From Kribbella aluminosa (GTDB lineage Bacteria > Actinomycetota > Actinomycetes > Propionibacteriales > Kribbellaceae), in contig NZ_JAGINT010000001.1 in the NCBI RefSeq assembly GCF_017876295.1, forward strand, positions 434,001-498,000: 64,000 nucleotides of DNA. Direction: 5' to 3'. The number at the start of each line of letters is the position of its first letter. The first letter of the stretch is position 1. Both the position numbers and the translations under genes were made by a program. The notes beneath the pieces are model-generated. The model ran no database searches. It was not told where the DNA came from and saw nothing but the letters and a program-made list of their open reading frames with translations. Of the stretch, positions 17,727 to 25,487 are shown piece by piece.

Positions 17727-18302
17727 CTATTCGATCGGTCTGGAACCGATCACGAGCTCCTCGATCAGCGGCCCGGCGATCGCCATCAACTCGTCGGGCG
17801 GTACGTCGAGGCCGTCGAGCCTGACCAGGTGCCGGGACACCACCAGGCCGAGCGTCAGCGCGCCGATCACTCCGGACCGCACCAGTGCGTCGTCGCCGCG
17901 CAGTTGCCCGGCGATCTGCCGCTGCTGTTCGGTCATCGCCTTGCGGACCTCGTCGGCCGCCTCCGGGTGGCTGAACATCGCGCGCAATGCGGCCAGGGCC
18001 GTCGTCGGCTCCTCGGCCAGCTTCCCGGTCAGCGCCGCGGTCAGCTGCGCCGCGATCTCGTCCGGCGTACCCTCGATCGCCCCGTCCGCCGGGATCGCCG
18101 CCGCCTGCGCGAACAGCTGCTCCTTCGAGCCGAAGTACCGCATCACCAGCCCGGGATCGCTGCCGGCCCGGGAGGCGACCATCCGGACCGTGGTCCGGTC
18201 GAACCCGAGCTCGCCGAACAGCTCCCGCGCGGCGGCGAGGATCCGCGTCTCGGTCCGCCTGCGCTGCTCCGCCCTGGTGGTCACGACCTTCAGTCTACGC
18301 AT
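17727..18302 (-). CDS. TetR-family transcriptional regulator
   Basis: The 191-aa protein has an N-terminal TetR HTH ([45 protein letters not shown] split over residues 20-63) and a C-terminal helical ligand domain typical of TetR group C17. The gene is divergent from a small membrane protein gene. Inverted repeats at 18289-18299 and 18338-18348 flank the shared region and overlap both gene starts, suggesting self-control and control of the neighbour. Confidence 0.92.
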   Translation of the reverse strand: MRRLKVVTTRAEQRRRTETRILAAARELFGELGFDRTTVRMVASRAGSDPGLVMRYFGSKEQLFAQAAAIPADGAIEGTPDEIAAQLTAALTGKLAEEPTTALAALRAMFSHPEAADEVRKAMTEQQRQIAGQLRGDDALVRSGVIGALTLGLVVSRHLVRLDGLDVPPDELMAIAGPLIEELVIGSRPIE

Positions 18303-18348
18303 GTTGACTCAGTGGTGTTACGCTTTCAGCCAACGTCCGTAGACTGAA
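18289..18348. repeat. Divergent-promoter inverted repeat (likely operator pair)
   Basis: TTCAGTCTACG at 18289-18299 and CGTAGACTGAA at 18338-18348 are exact inverted copies, 38 bp apart. They sit at the start of the TetR gene and just before the RBS of the membrane-protein gene. The placement suits a TetR-family operator or a looped pair. Confidence 0.5.
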
Positions 18349-18359
18349 AGGTGATGCTG

Positions 18360-18671
18360 ATGGTCCAGGCGATCGTGCTGGCCTTCCTGGCCGGGCTGAT
18401 GGGGCTCAACGGGGTTCCGCACTTCGTCACCGGAATCACCGGCCGCGAGTTCCCCAACGTGACCGGCAACTCGGCCACCAACAACGCCGTCGGCGGGCTC
18501 GCGGCCTTCGCGATCGCCGCGGTGCTGCTCGCCCTCGCCCACGTCGGTACGCATCCGTGGGCGGCCCTGATCGCCGGTGCGTTGGGCGCCGTAGTGATGA
18601 CCGTGTTCCACGCCCGCCGCGGCGCCTACTGGCTGAGTACACGCTTCGGGAGACCACTTCCGCACGTCTGA
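18360..18671 (+). CDS. Small integral membrane protein
   Basis: The 103-aa protein has three or four hydrophobic segments (AIVLAFLAGLMGLNGVPHFVTGI, AVGGLAAFAIAAVLLALAHV broken at loops, and WAALIAGALGAVVMTVFHARR). It resembles small actinobacterial membrane proteins next to TetR regulators, of unknown role. ATG at 18360 fits GAAAGG 8 nt upstream better than GTG/ATG at 18351/18354. It is probably repressed by the divergent TetR. Confidence 0.65.
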   Translation: MVQAIVLAFLAGLMGLNGVPHFVTGITGREFPNVTGNSATNNAVGGLAAFAIAAVLLALAHVGTHPWAALIAGALGAVVMTVFHARRGAYWLSTRFGRPLPHV

Positions 18672-18688
18672 ACGTTAAGGTCAAGGGC

Positions 18689-19864
18689 ATGAGTGGTGAG
18701 GCGTTGCTGGTGTTCGACGACGGCTTGACCGCGTACGACTTCGGTCGTGGGCATCCGATGAGCCCGATCCGGGTGGAGCTGACGATCAAGCTCGCCCGGG
18801 AGTTCGGGGTGCTCGACCAGCTCAAGATCGTGCCCGCGCCGACCGCGGACGACGCGTTGCTCGAGACCGTCCACACCGCCGAGTACGTCGCGGCGGTGAA
18901 GCGGGCCGGCGAGCACCCCGACGACGCCGACCCGGAGCACGGACTGGGTACGTCGGACACGTACTGCTTTCCGCGGATGCACGAGGTCTCCGCGCAGATC
19001 GCCGGCGCCTCCGTCGAGGCGGCCCGCGCGGTCTGGGAGGGCGACGTACTGCACGCCGCGAACATCGCCGGCGGCCTGCACCACGCGATGCCCAACCAGG
19101 CCAGCGGATTCTGCGTCTACAACGATCCGGCGATCGCGATCCAGTGGCTGCTCGACCACGGCGCGGAGCGGGTCGCGTACGTCGACGTGGACGTGCACCA
19201 CGGGGACGGCGTACAGACGGTCTTCTACAACGACCCGCGCGTACTCACGGTCAGCCTGCACGAGTCGCCCACCACGCTCTTCCCGGGCACCGGCAGCGCC
19301 GGCGAGACGGGCGGCCCGGACGCGGAAGGTACGGCGGTCAACGTCGCGCTGCCGCCCGGGACCGGGGACGCGGGCTGGTTGCGCGCGTTCCACGCCGTCG
19401 TACCGGACGTGGTGAAGGCGTTCCGGCCGCAGGTGCTGGTCACGCAGCACGGGTGCGACTCGCACGTCGAGGATCCACTGGCGCATCTCACCAAGACCGT
19501 CGACGGGCAGCGGGCGGCGTACGTCGCTCTGCACGACCTCGCGCACGAGTTGACCGGCGGTAAGTGGATCGCCACCGGCGGCGGCGGGTACGCGATCATC
19601 GACGTCGTCCCGCGGGCCTGGACCCATTTGCTGGCGATCGTCGCCGGCCATCCGATCGACCCTGCCACGCCGGTGCCGGACGCCTGGCGCGAGGAGGTCC
19701 AGCTGCGCTTCGGCCGCGTCGCCCCGCTCCGGATGACCGACGGCCGGGAGCCGTCGTACGCCGACTGGTCGACCGGCTACAACCCCGACACCTGGCTAGA
19801 CCGCGCGATCAAGGCGACACGCGACGCGAGCTTCCCGTTGCTGGGTCTCGATCCTTCGTACTAA
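18689..19864 (+). CDS. acuC: Acetoin utilization protein AcuC / class-1 histone-deacetylase family
   Basis: The 391-aa zinc deacetylase has the arginase/deacetylase fold. Active-site features are HHAMPNQASGFCVYND, VDVDVHHGDGVQ (zinc Asp and His), LHESPTTLFPGTG, VTQHGCDSH and ATGGGGY. AcuC deacetylates lysine on acetyl-CoA synthetase in Bacillus; a similar role is likely. ATG at 18689 follows the AAGGTCAAGGG region. It is followed by a strong terminator. Confidence 0.93.
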   Translation: MSGEALLVFDDGLTAYDFGRGHPMSPIRVELTIKLAREFGVLDQLKIVPAPTADDALLETVHTAEYVAAVKRAGEHPDDADPEHGLGTSDTYCFPRMHEVSAQIAGASVEAARAVWEGDVLHAANIAGGLHHAMPNQASGFCVYNDPAIAIQWLLDHGAERVAYVDVDVHHGDGVQTVFYNDPRVLTVSLHESPTTLFPGTGSAGETGGPDAEGTAVNVALPPGTGDAGWLRAFHAVVPDVVKAFRPQVLVTQHGCDSHVEDPLAHLTKTVDGQRAAYVALHDLAHELTGGKWIATGGGGYAIIDVVPRAWTHLLAIVAGHPIDPATPVPDAWREEVQLRFGRVAPLRMTDGREPSYADWSTGYNPDTWLDRAIKATRDASFPLLGLDPSY

Positions 19865-19865
19865 T

Positions 19866-19896
19866 TCCCGCCCCTGCGCTTCGCTCCGGGGCGGGA
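19866..19896 (+). terminator. Terminator after acuC
   Basis: TCCCGCCCC (19866-19874) pairs exactly with GGGGCGGGA (19888-19896) across 13 nt, starting 2 nt after the acuC stop. A second hairpin, CACCC/GGGTG then GTTTT, follows at about 19914-19942. Confidence 0.7.
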
Positions 19897-20064
19897 GGTG
19901 GGTTGGGCTAGCACCCGCTGCGGCGCTTCGCCTTGGGTGGTTTTGAGTCACAGGAGTCCCCCTCTTTCCCATTCGTACCAACAGCCACTACGCTCGTTGC
20001 ATGCACGGACGGAGGTGCCGGAGGGGAAGCCGGCGCACGATCCGTGCTGGAAGTGCGGTGCGCA

Positions 20065-20280
20065 ATGGCATCAAAGAAGTCCGGTGGTGAGCAGCCGCTC
20101 GCCGAGGTGAAGTTCCTGACCGTGGCGGAGGTCGCCACGGCCATGCGCGTGTCCAAGATGACCGTGTACCGACTGGTGCACTCCGGTGAACTGCCCGCGG
20201 TGCGGGTGGGTCGTTCGTTCCGGGTCTCCGAGGATGCTGTGCACGACTACCTCAAAGGCGCCTTCTTCCAGGCCGGATAA
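20065..20280 (+). CDS. Small excisionase-type HTH DNA-binding protein (Rv0500A/BdtA-like)
   Basis: The 71-aa protein has a MerR/excisionase-like winged HTH: FLTVAEVATAMRVSKMTVYRLVHSGELPAVRVGRSFRVSEDAV. After the HTH there is only an 8-residue tail. From memory, orthologs lie between proC-side genes and the 33-aa AURKAIP1 protein in mycobacteria (Rv0500A) and Streptomyces (near bldN). The 33-aa gene here is 5 kb further on, separated by accessory genes. ATG at 20065 starts the conserved part; GGAAG upstream is weak. Confidence 0.88.
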   Translation: MASKKSGGEQPLAEVKFLTVAEVATAMRVSKMTVYRLVHSGELPAVRVGRSFRVSEDAVHDYLKGAFFQAG

Positions 20281-20289
20281 CAACAAACC

Positions 20290-20320
20290 GAAGGGGCCGG
20301 ATCCATGGACCGGCCCCTTC
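20290..20320. terminator. Terminator between the HTH gene and the hydrolase
   Basis: GAAGGGGCCGG (20290-20300) pairs exactly with CCGGCCCCTTC (20310-20320) around a 9-nt loop. It lies between two convergent genes and can serve both; no T-run is present. Confidence 0.7.
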
Positions 20321-20355
20321 GTCATGCGTGGGCAACCCTCCAGGTGCGGGGGCAA

Positions 20356-21216
20356 CTAGCGCGTGAGCAGGGCGCGGAGGGCTGAGGCGATCTCGGTGGG
20401 GGACTCCTCTGCCATGAAGTGGCCGGCGGTCGTCGTTTGGTGGTGGAGGTCGGTGGTCCAGGTCTTCCAGCGGGCCGCGGCGTCGAAGCCGAGGGCGGCG
20501 CCCCAGTCCTGCTGGATCACCGTCACCGGCATCCGGAGCTTGTTGCCCGCGGCAAGGTCTTCCTCGTCGTCCGTGACGTCGACGGTCGCCGAGGCGCGGT
20601 AGTCCGCGACGATCGACGGTACGGCGTTCCGCGACGCCTCCAGGTACGCCGCCCGGACGTCGGCCGGGATCGCCCGCGGATCGTTCGCCCAGACGTCGAG
20701 GAAGTACCCGAAGAACTCGTCCGACGCGGCGGCGATCATCCGCTCCGGCAGCCCGGGCGGCTGCGCCATCAGGTACAGGTGGAACCCGACCGCCGCACTC
20801 GCCCCGTGCATCACGTCCCACATGTCGAGCGTCGGCAGTACGTCGAGGCTCATCAGCTGCGTGACCACGTCCGGACGATCGAGCCCGGCCCGGAACGCGA
20901 CCAGCGCGCCCCGGTCGTGCCCGACCAGCGCAAACCGTGAATGCCCGAGCGCCGCGGCCACCGCGACCACGTCCGCCGCCATCTCCCGCTTCGAGTACCC
21001 GTCCACCGGTTTGTCACTGGCGCCGTACCCGCGCAGGTCCGGGCAGATCACCGTGTGGTCCGCGGCCAGGTCCCGCGCGACGTGCCGCCACATCAGATGC
21101 GTCTGCGGAAACCCGTGCAACAACACCACCGGCGATCCCGAACCTCCGACGGCGACGTTCAGCTCGACATCGTCCACGCCCGCGATCCGGTGGTACTCGA
21201 ATCCTTCGATTGTCAT
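20356..21216 (-). CDS. Alpha/beta hydrolase (haloacetate dehalogenase-like)
   Basis: The 286-aa protein has the fold's oxyanion motif LLHGFPQTHLMW, RGYGASDKP, the nucleophile elbow VGHDRGA (Asp as nucleophile, as in haloalkane/haloacetate dehalogenases and epoxide hydrolases) and a C-terminal His in TTAGHFMAEE. The Asp nucleophile makes dehalogenase or epoxide hydrolase more likely than esterase. ATG at 21216 is chosen. It is divergent from the BTAD regulator, 53 bp apart. Confidence 0.85.
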   Translation of the reverse strand: MTIEGFEYHRIAGVDDVELNVAVGGSGSPVVLLHGFPQTHLMWRHVARDLAADHTVICPDLRGYGASDKPVDGYSKREMAADVVAVAAALGHSRFALVGHDRGALVAFRAGLDRPDVVTQLMSLDVLPTLDMWDVMHGASAAVGFHLYLMAQPPGLPERMIAAASDEFFGYFLDVWANDPRAIPADVRAAYLEASRNAVPSIVADYRASATVDVTDDEEDLAAGNKLRMPVTVIQQDWGAALGFDAAARWKTWTTDLHHQTTTAGHFMAEESPTEIASALRALLTR

Positions 21217-21269
21217 GCCCCCAGCGTCGCTCCCGTCGATGAGCAGTGGATGAGCGCTACCGTGGCCGG

Positions 21270-23141
21270 GTGGAGTTCGGCGTACTCGGGCCGGTGATGG
21301 CCTGGGATCGGCAGCAGGTCGACCTGAAGGGGCCACGGCACCGGGCGGTGCTGGCGCGGTTGATCGTCGCGCGCGGGCGCGTCGTACCGGCGAGTGTGCT
21401 GGTGGACGACCTGTGGGCCGATCCGCCGGAGGGGGCTTTGAGCGCGCTGCGGACCTTCGTGGCGGCGCTCCGGCGGGCGATCGAACCGGACCGGGCGCCG
21501 CGGGCTCCGGCCCGGCTGCTGGTCACCGATGGGCCGGGCTACGCGCTGAGGACGGAGAACGTCGACGCCACGAGGTTCGAGGCATCCGTCAACGCCTCAG
21601 TTCGTCCGGAGCGGTTGTTGCCGGAACTGGTGGCGGGGTTGGAGTTGTGGCGCGGGCCGGCGTACGCCGAGTTCGCGGACGAGCCGTGGGCATTGGCGGA
21701 GCGGAGCCGGTTGACCGAGTTGCGGCTGCGTGCCGCGGAGCGAGTCGGGGCGACGCGGCTGGACTTGGGGCTGGCGGCGGAGGCGGTGCCCGATCTTGAT
21801 GCGCACGTCACCCAGCATCCGTGGCGTGAGGATGCGTGGCGGCTGCTCGCGCTGGCGTTGTACCGCAGCGATCGGCAGGGGGATGCGCTCGCCGTACTGC
21901 GTCGTGCCCGGGAGACGCTGGTGGGGCAGCTCGGGGTGGATCCTGGTCCGGCGCTCGCCCGGCTGGAGCGCGACATCCTCAATCAGGCAACGCATCTCGC
22001 CCCGGCCGGCAACGTGTGGGCCGAGACCGCCGCGGCGTACGACCGGGCCGTCGGCGGCACCCGGGCGCGGATCGAGTCGACCGTCGGCCTGCTCCGCAAT
22101 CTCGCGGTCACCGGCGGCGGCGGTCTCGAGGCCGCCCGTCGGCACCGGCTCGCCGCGGTCGCTGCGGCGGAGGAACTCGGCGATCCTGACGTCACCGCGC
22201 GGATCATCGGCGCGTACGACGTACCGGCGATCTGGACGCGTTCCGACGACGAGGCGCAGGCGGCGGCGATCGTCGCGGCGGCCGAACGGGTGCTGCCGAC
22301 GCAGGACCACCCGAGCATCCGCGCCCGGCTGCTCGCCACGATCGCGCTCGAATCCCGCGGATCCCGGGAGACCCGCCCCCGCGAGGCCGCGCTCGAGGCC
22401 GAGCAGCTCGCGCGCGGTCTCGACGATCCCGCGCTGCTGGCGTTCACGTTGAACGGCGTCTTCATGCAGACCTGTTACCGCACTGGCCTCGCACCGGCAC
22501 GGGACGCGATCGGCGCGGAGCTCGTCACGCTGTCGCAGCGCCACAATCTCTTTACCTATGAGGTTCTCGGCCAGCTGATCCGTCTGCAGTCGGCGTGCGC
22601 ACGTGCCGACTACACGGCCGCCGACGAACACGCTGCGGCGGCTGACGCGATGGCTGCTCGGCACGAGCTTCCACTGGTCGCGGTCTTCACCCGCTGGTAC
22701 GCCGCCCTGCGCGAAGACACGCCCGAGTCGTACCGGGCCGCCGCCGCACTACTCGCCGATGCAGGCATGCCCGGCCTGACCGACGGGCTGCTCCCGCTGG
22801 CGCTGGCCACCCACGCCGTACGCCACGACGACCCCATCCCCGCCGCCGACTACGGCCCCTCCTACACCCCGTGGGTGCACGACGCGGTTGGCTCGCGTAC
22901 GCCCGGCGCGGATACCCCGGGTGCCTACGGTGAGGATGCTCGGCGGGCTCGCGGAGTGTTGGAGCCGCCGGCCGGGCTGCTGCTGGAGGTGCACTGGGCG
23001 CTGATCGCCCATGCGGCAAGGCGTTCGGACGACGCTGAGCTGCTGGCGACGGCGCAGGAAGCGCTCGCCCCGGCGGGCGAAGAACACGCGGCCGGCAGCG
23101 GCATGATCACGATGGGCCCGATCTCCGACTACCTCGCCTAG
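21270..23141 (+). CDS. AfsR/SARP-type regulator with BTAD and TPR-like regions
   Basis: The 623-aa protein begins with an OmpR-type winged helix (FGVLGPVMAW, LARLIVARGRVV, LRTFVAALRRAIEP). The bacterial transcriptional activation domain follows (ELVAGLELWRGPAYAEF, RLTELRLRAAE, VPDLDAHVTQHPWREDAWRLLALALYRSDRQ), to about residue 240. The rest is TPR-like helices; no P-loop of the AfsR NB-ARC type is visible. SARP activators turn on secondary metabolism, but no biosynthetic cluster is adjacent. GTG at 21270 starts the wHTH; an in-frame GTG at 21246 is an alternative. Confidence 0.88.
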   Translation: MEFGVLGPVMAWDRQQVDLKGPRHRAVLARLIVARGRVVPASVLVDDLWADPPEGALSALRTFVAALRRAIEPDRAPRAPARLLVTDGPGYALRTENVDATRFEASVNASVRPERLLPELVAGLELWRGPAYAEFADEPWALAERSRLTELRLRAAERVGATRLDLGLAAEAVPDLDAHVTQHPWREDAWRLLALALYRSDRQGDALAVLRRARETLVGQLGVDPGPALARLERDILNQATHLAPAGNVWAETAAAYDRAVGGTRARIESTVGLLRNLAVTGGGGLEAARRHRLAAVAAAEELGDPDVTARIIGAYDVPAIWTRSDDEAQAAAIVAAAERVLPTQDHPSIRARLLATIALESRGSRETRPREAALEAEQLARGLDDPALLAFTLNGVFMQTCYRTGLAPARDAIGAELVTLSQRHNLFTYEVLGQLIRLQSACARADYTAADEHAAAADAMAARHELPLVAVFTRWYAALREDTPESYRAAAALLADAGMPGLTDGLLPLALATHAVRHDDPIPAADYGPSYTPWVHDAVGSRTPGADTPGAYGEDARRARGVLEPPAGLLLEVHWALIAHAARRSDDAELLATAQEALAPAGEEHAAGSGMITMGPISDYLA

Positions 23142-23170
23142 CCGACAGCTCCGCGGCGAGAACCGGCTAG
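23138..23170 (+). terminator. Hairpin after the BTAD regulator, next to the IS insertion point
   Basis: CTAGCCG (23138-23144) and CGGCTAG (23164-23170) form a 7-bp stem that begins at the regulator's stop codon. The IS element begins 2 bp past the stem, so the insertion lies at the terminator flank. Confidence 0.5.
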
Positions 23171-23171
23171 A
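23166..23171. repeat. Left target-site duplication of the IS element (GCTAGA)
   Basis: GCTAGA here is repeated directly at 24279-24284, immediately outside the right inverted repeat. The core CTAG includes the stop codon of the small membrane protein gene on the other strand at the right copy. Confidence 0.8.
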
Positions 23172-24278
23172 TGTGATGTCCAGGGAGGTTGTCCCGCGTT
23201 GCGGCGGTGAGTCGGCCTGACAGGTGAAGGCCTCCGGTTGTGAAGTGGAGCTGTCTAGTTCACCGCTTCACCTGACCGGAGGCCTTCGTGTCCCACGTTA
23301 ACGCGACTCTGACTCCCCGTACCCGGTTGCGGCTGGCGCGTCTGATCGTCGACCAGGGCTGGACCTGTGCCGCGGCGGCGAAGATGTTCATGGTCGCGGC
23401 CAAGACCGCGCGCAAGTGGGCCGAGCGGTACCGGGCCGAAGGAATCGCCGGGATGGCCGACCGCAGCTCCCGGCCGCACCGCAGCCCCACCAAGACCCTG
23501 CCAGGCGTGGTACGCCGGATCGTCCGGTTGCGGTGGCGCCACCGGCTCGGACCGGTCCAGATCGCCGGCCGGCTCGGCGTTGCGGCCTCGACCGTGCACG
23601 CCGTCCTGGTCCGCTGCCGGATCAACCGGCTGTCGCGCATCGACCGGGTCACCGGCGAACCCCTGCGCCGCTACGAACACGACCACCCCGGATCACTGAT
23701 CCACGTCGACGTCACCAAGTTCGGCAACATCCCCGACGGCGGCGGCTGGCGCTACCTCGGCAAACAGCAAGGCGACAAGAACAAAGCCGCCACCGCGCTA
23801 CGCACCGGACGAACCGCCAAAGGCCATCCCAACATCGGCACCGCGTTCGTGCACACCGTCATCGACGACCACTCCCGCACCGCCTACGCCGAGATCCACA
23901 CCGACGAGAAAGCCGCCACCGCCACCGGCGTACTCCAACGCGCTGTCGCCTGGTTCGCCGACCACGGCGTCACCGTCGAACGCGTCCTGTCCGACAACGG
24001 GTCCTGCTACCGCTCATTCGCCTGGCGCGACACCTGCACGGCACTCGGCATCACCCACAAACGAACCCGGCCCTACCGGCCCCAAACCAACGGCAAGATC
24101 GAGCGCTTCCACCGCACCCTGGCCGACGGCTGGGCCTACGCCCGGTTCTACGACTCAACCAACCAACGCAACACGGCCCTGCCCGGATGGCTCCACTTCT
24201 ACAATCATCACCGAGCCCACTCCGCCATCGGCGGCAGGCCACCAGTCAGCCGACTGACCAACGTCCCTGGGCATCACA
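23172..24278 (+). mobile_element. IS481-family insertion sequence, complete
   Basis: The 1107-bp element has terminal inverted repeats: left TGTGATGTCCAGGGAGGTTG and the reverse complement of the right end TGTGATGCCCAGGGACGTTG, two mismatches in 20. It is bounded by the 6-bp direct repeat GCTAGA (23166-23171 and 24279-24284), the target duplication. It holds one DDE transposase. Intact ends and frame suggest recent arrival. Length and TGT ends match the IS481 family. Confidence 0.9.
23226..23287 (+). repeat. Inverted repeat abutting the transposase start codon
   Basis: GAAGGCCTCCGG (23226-23237) and CCGGAGGCCTTC (23276-23287) are exact inverted copies. The second ends directly before the GTG start at 23288. 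In an RNA from outside the element the stem would hide the start region. Confidence 0.7.
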
Positions 24279-24283
24279 GCTAG
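23288..24283 (+). CDS. IS481-family DDE transposase
   Basis: The 331-aa transposase has an N-terminal HTH pair (RLARLIVDQGWTCAAAAKMF and VAAKTARKWAERYR) and an integrase-core DDE triad: D141 in HVDVTKF, D236 in SDNGSC and E272 in GKIERFHR. Length is usual for IS481. GTG at 23288 abuts a 12-bp stem. The stop codon lies in the target duplication, outside the element; the last base from the element is the A of the Ser codon before it. It appears functional. Confidence 0.93.
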   Translation: MSHVNATLTPRTRLRLARLIVDQGWTCAAAAKMFMVAAKTARKWAERYRAEGIAGMADRSSRPHRSPTKTLPGVVRRIVRLRWRHRLGPVQIAGRLGVAASTVHAVLVRCRINRLSRIDRVTGEPLRRYEHDHPGSLIHVDVTKFGNIPDGGGWRYLGKQQGDKNKAATALRTGRTAKGHPNIGTAFVHTVIDDHSRTAYAEIHTDEKAATATGVLQRAVAWFADHGVTVERVLSDNGSCYRSFAWRDTCTALGITHKRTRPYRPQTNGKIERFHRTLADGWAYARFYDSTNQRNTALPGWLHFYNHHRAHSAIGGRPPVSRLTNVPGHHS

Positions 24284-24284
24284 A
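24279..24284. repeat. Right target-site duplication of the IS element (GCTAGA)
   Basis: This copy supplies the stop codon TAG of the transposase (24281-24283) and, on the minus strand, the TAG (24280-24282) of the small membrane protein. Confidence 0.8.
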
Positions 24285-24495
24285 GGTCGTCCGGGGAGCC
24301 GGTCTCGGACTTGCGGTCGGACTGTTGGCGGAGCTCGTGGTGGGACTGATGGGCGGTCGTCCGGTACGCCTCCTCGTACGCCGCGAGCGCGCCCGCCACG
24401 CCGGATCCGCGACCCCGGCGCTTCGCCCAGGACGCGAACCAGGTCAGCCCCGCGAGCACCACCACGACACCCGCGAGAAACACGACGTACGCCAT
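24280..24495 (-). CDS. Small single-span membrane protein
   Basis: The 71-aa product begins with one membrane helix (YVVFLAGVVVVLAGLTWF), followed by a basic stretch AKRRGR and a hydrophilic tail rich in Gln, Ser and Glu. GGAG lies 3 nt before the ATG at 24495. Its stop codon is inside the right IS target duplication, so the IS landed exactly at its end without altering the coding frame. Function unknown. Confidence 0.55.
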   Translation of the reverse strand: MAYVVFLAGVVVVLAGLTWFASWAKRRGRGSGVAGALAAYEEAYRTTAHQSHHELRQQSDRKSETGSPDDL

Positions 24496-24599
24496 GAACT
24501 CCACGCTACCTCGCACTCCCAGCCGGCTCCCAGGAATCTTCCAGGACCGTCGCAGTCCGGGCGTCCAGGATGGAATCACCAACCTGAAGGAGGCTCCCG

Positions 24600-24773
24600 A
24601 TGCCGATCCGTATCGTCAGAACCGTTGCCGTAGGCACCATCGCGACCCTGGGCCTGGCCGCCGTCGCCTTCACCCCCGCCGCCTACGCGAGCACCACGAA
24701 GCAGACCGCCACCCCACACCTGGCCGTCCTCACCGAACCGGTCGCCCCCACCGGCAACCGCAAGGCCGCCTGA
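24600..24773 (+). CDS. Short secreted peptide, 57 aa
   Basis: ATG at 24600 follows a strong AAGGAGG by 6 nt and opens a 57-codon frame. It has a clear Sec signal: basic start MPIRIVR, hydrophobic core TVAVGTIATLGLAAVAF and cleavage at AYA-S. The mature peptide would be about 27 aa (starts STTKQTA, ends GNRKAA), without Cys. It is divergent from the small membrane protein gene. Role unknown; signal peptide and RBS make a real gene likely. Confidence 0.6.
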   Translation: MPIRIVRTVAVGTIATLGLAAVAFTPAAYASTTKQTATPHLAVLTEPVAPTGNRKAA

Positions 24774-24792
24774 CGTCCCGCGCCGACGGCGG

Positions 24793-25239
24793 CTAGCGCT
24801 TCCGCGCCCGCACCGCCAGCGCGTGCGGGATGTCGGGGCCGGTGGGCTCCTCGAAGTACTCGACTGTCAGACCGGACGCGATGATCGCGTTCAGGTAGTC
24901 GGCCGCGCCGAAGTCGTCCACGTCGGTGGAGATCCACAGCGTGATCGCGGTGTCGAAGGACGCGTCCGCGAACGGCAGAGCGGCGGCGTCGCCGTGCAGC
25001 AGCGGCCCGTCCGTACGCATCCGGGCGCGCCGGAGCTGGTCGACGGAGAAGTCCAGGCCGACGACGCTCCGGCCACTCGCGCGGATGCTCTCGAAGTTCC
25101 GCCCGGTGCCGCAGCCGAGGTCCAGACAAGGGCCGGAACCCGGGCCGAGCAGGTCCAGCAGTCCGGGCTGATGAGGCGGGGCGTCCACCCCGAAACGCTC
25201 GTCGTACCACTCCGCCAGACCGTCGTACCGAGCCCGCAT
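24793..25239 (-). pseudogene. Class I SAM methyltransferase with apparent internal deletion
   Basis: The 148-aa product starts MRARYDGLAEWYDERFG and has motif I LDLGCGTGRNFE, post-motif region VVGLDFSVDQL and motif LPFADASFDTAITLW. After STDVDDFGAA it jumps to YLNAIIASGL, then PHALAVRARKR. The usual core strands with VLRPGG and about 70 residues are missing, in frame. Full-length relatives are about 215-220 aa. It may be a dead remnant or a shortened paralog. The frame is intact with no stops. Confidence 0.6.
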
Positions 25240-25348
25240 CCAGCCTCCCAGGTAGGGTCTGAGTTTACCGGAGCGGCCTGCTTTAGGTCGGGGAAGCGAC
25301 CTACGGGTAAGCTTTGCCGACGTTCTCTTTGAGTTTGGATGGTCAGAC

Positions 25349-25450
25349 GTGGGTTCCGTAATCAAGAAGCGCCGCAAGCGTATGGCGAAGAAGAAGCACC
25401 GCAAGCTGCTGAAGAAGACGCGGGTGCAGCGCCGCAAGCTCGGCAAGTAG
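25349..25450 (+). CDS. AURKAIP1/COX24-domain small basic protein, 33 aa (Rv0500B-like)
   Basis: A GTG-started 33-aa frame encodes a highly basic peptide: [20 protein letters not shown], then [13 protein letters not shown]. This is the invariant actinobacterial protein of the AURKAIP1/COX24 domain (Rv0500B in M. tuberculosis), recently linked to the ribosomal small subunit. The context fits: NAD epimerase and acyltransferase follow as in mycobacteria and Streptomyces. Spacing to the epimerase is 37 bp. No strong SD. Confidence 0.9.
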   Translation: MGSVIKKRRKRMAKKKHRKLLKKTRVQRRKLGK

Positions 25451-25487
25451 GTAGTTCTGCCGCGCCCGGTCCGGCTGGGGGTAGCTC

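Noticed and set aside
17666-17760. Small minus-strand peptide frame ending in a Ser-Pro-Ala-Pro-Val-Ala tail after the TetR gene
   Set aside because: It overlaps the TetR gene out of frame and has no RBS; it is probably chance.
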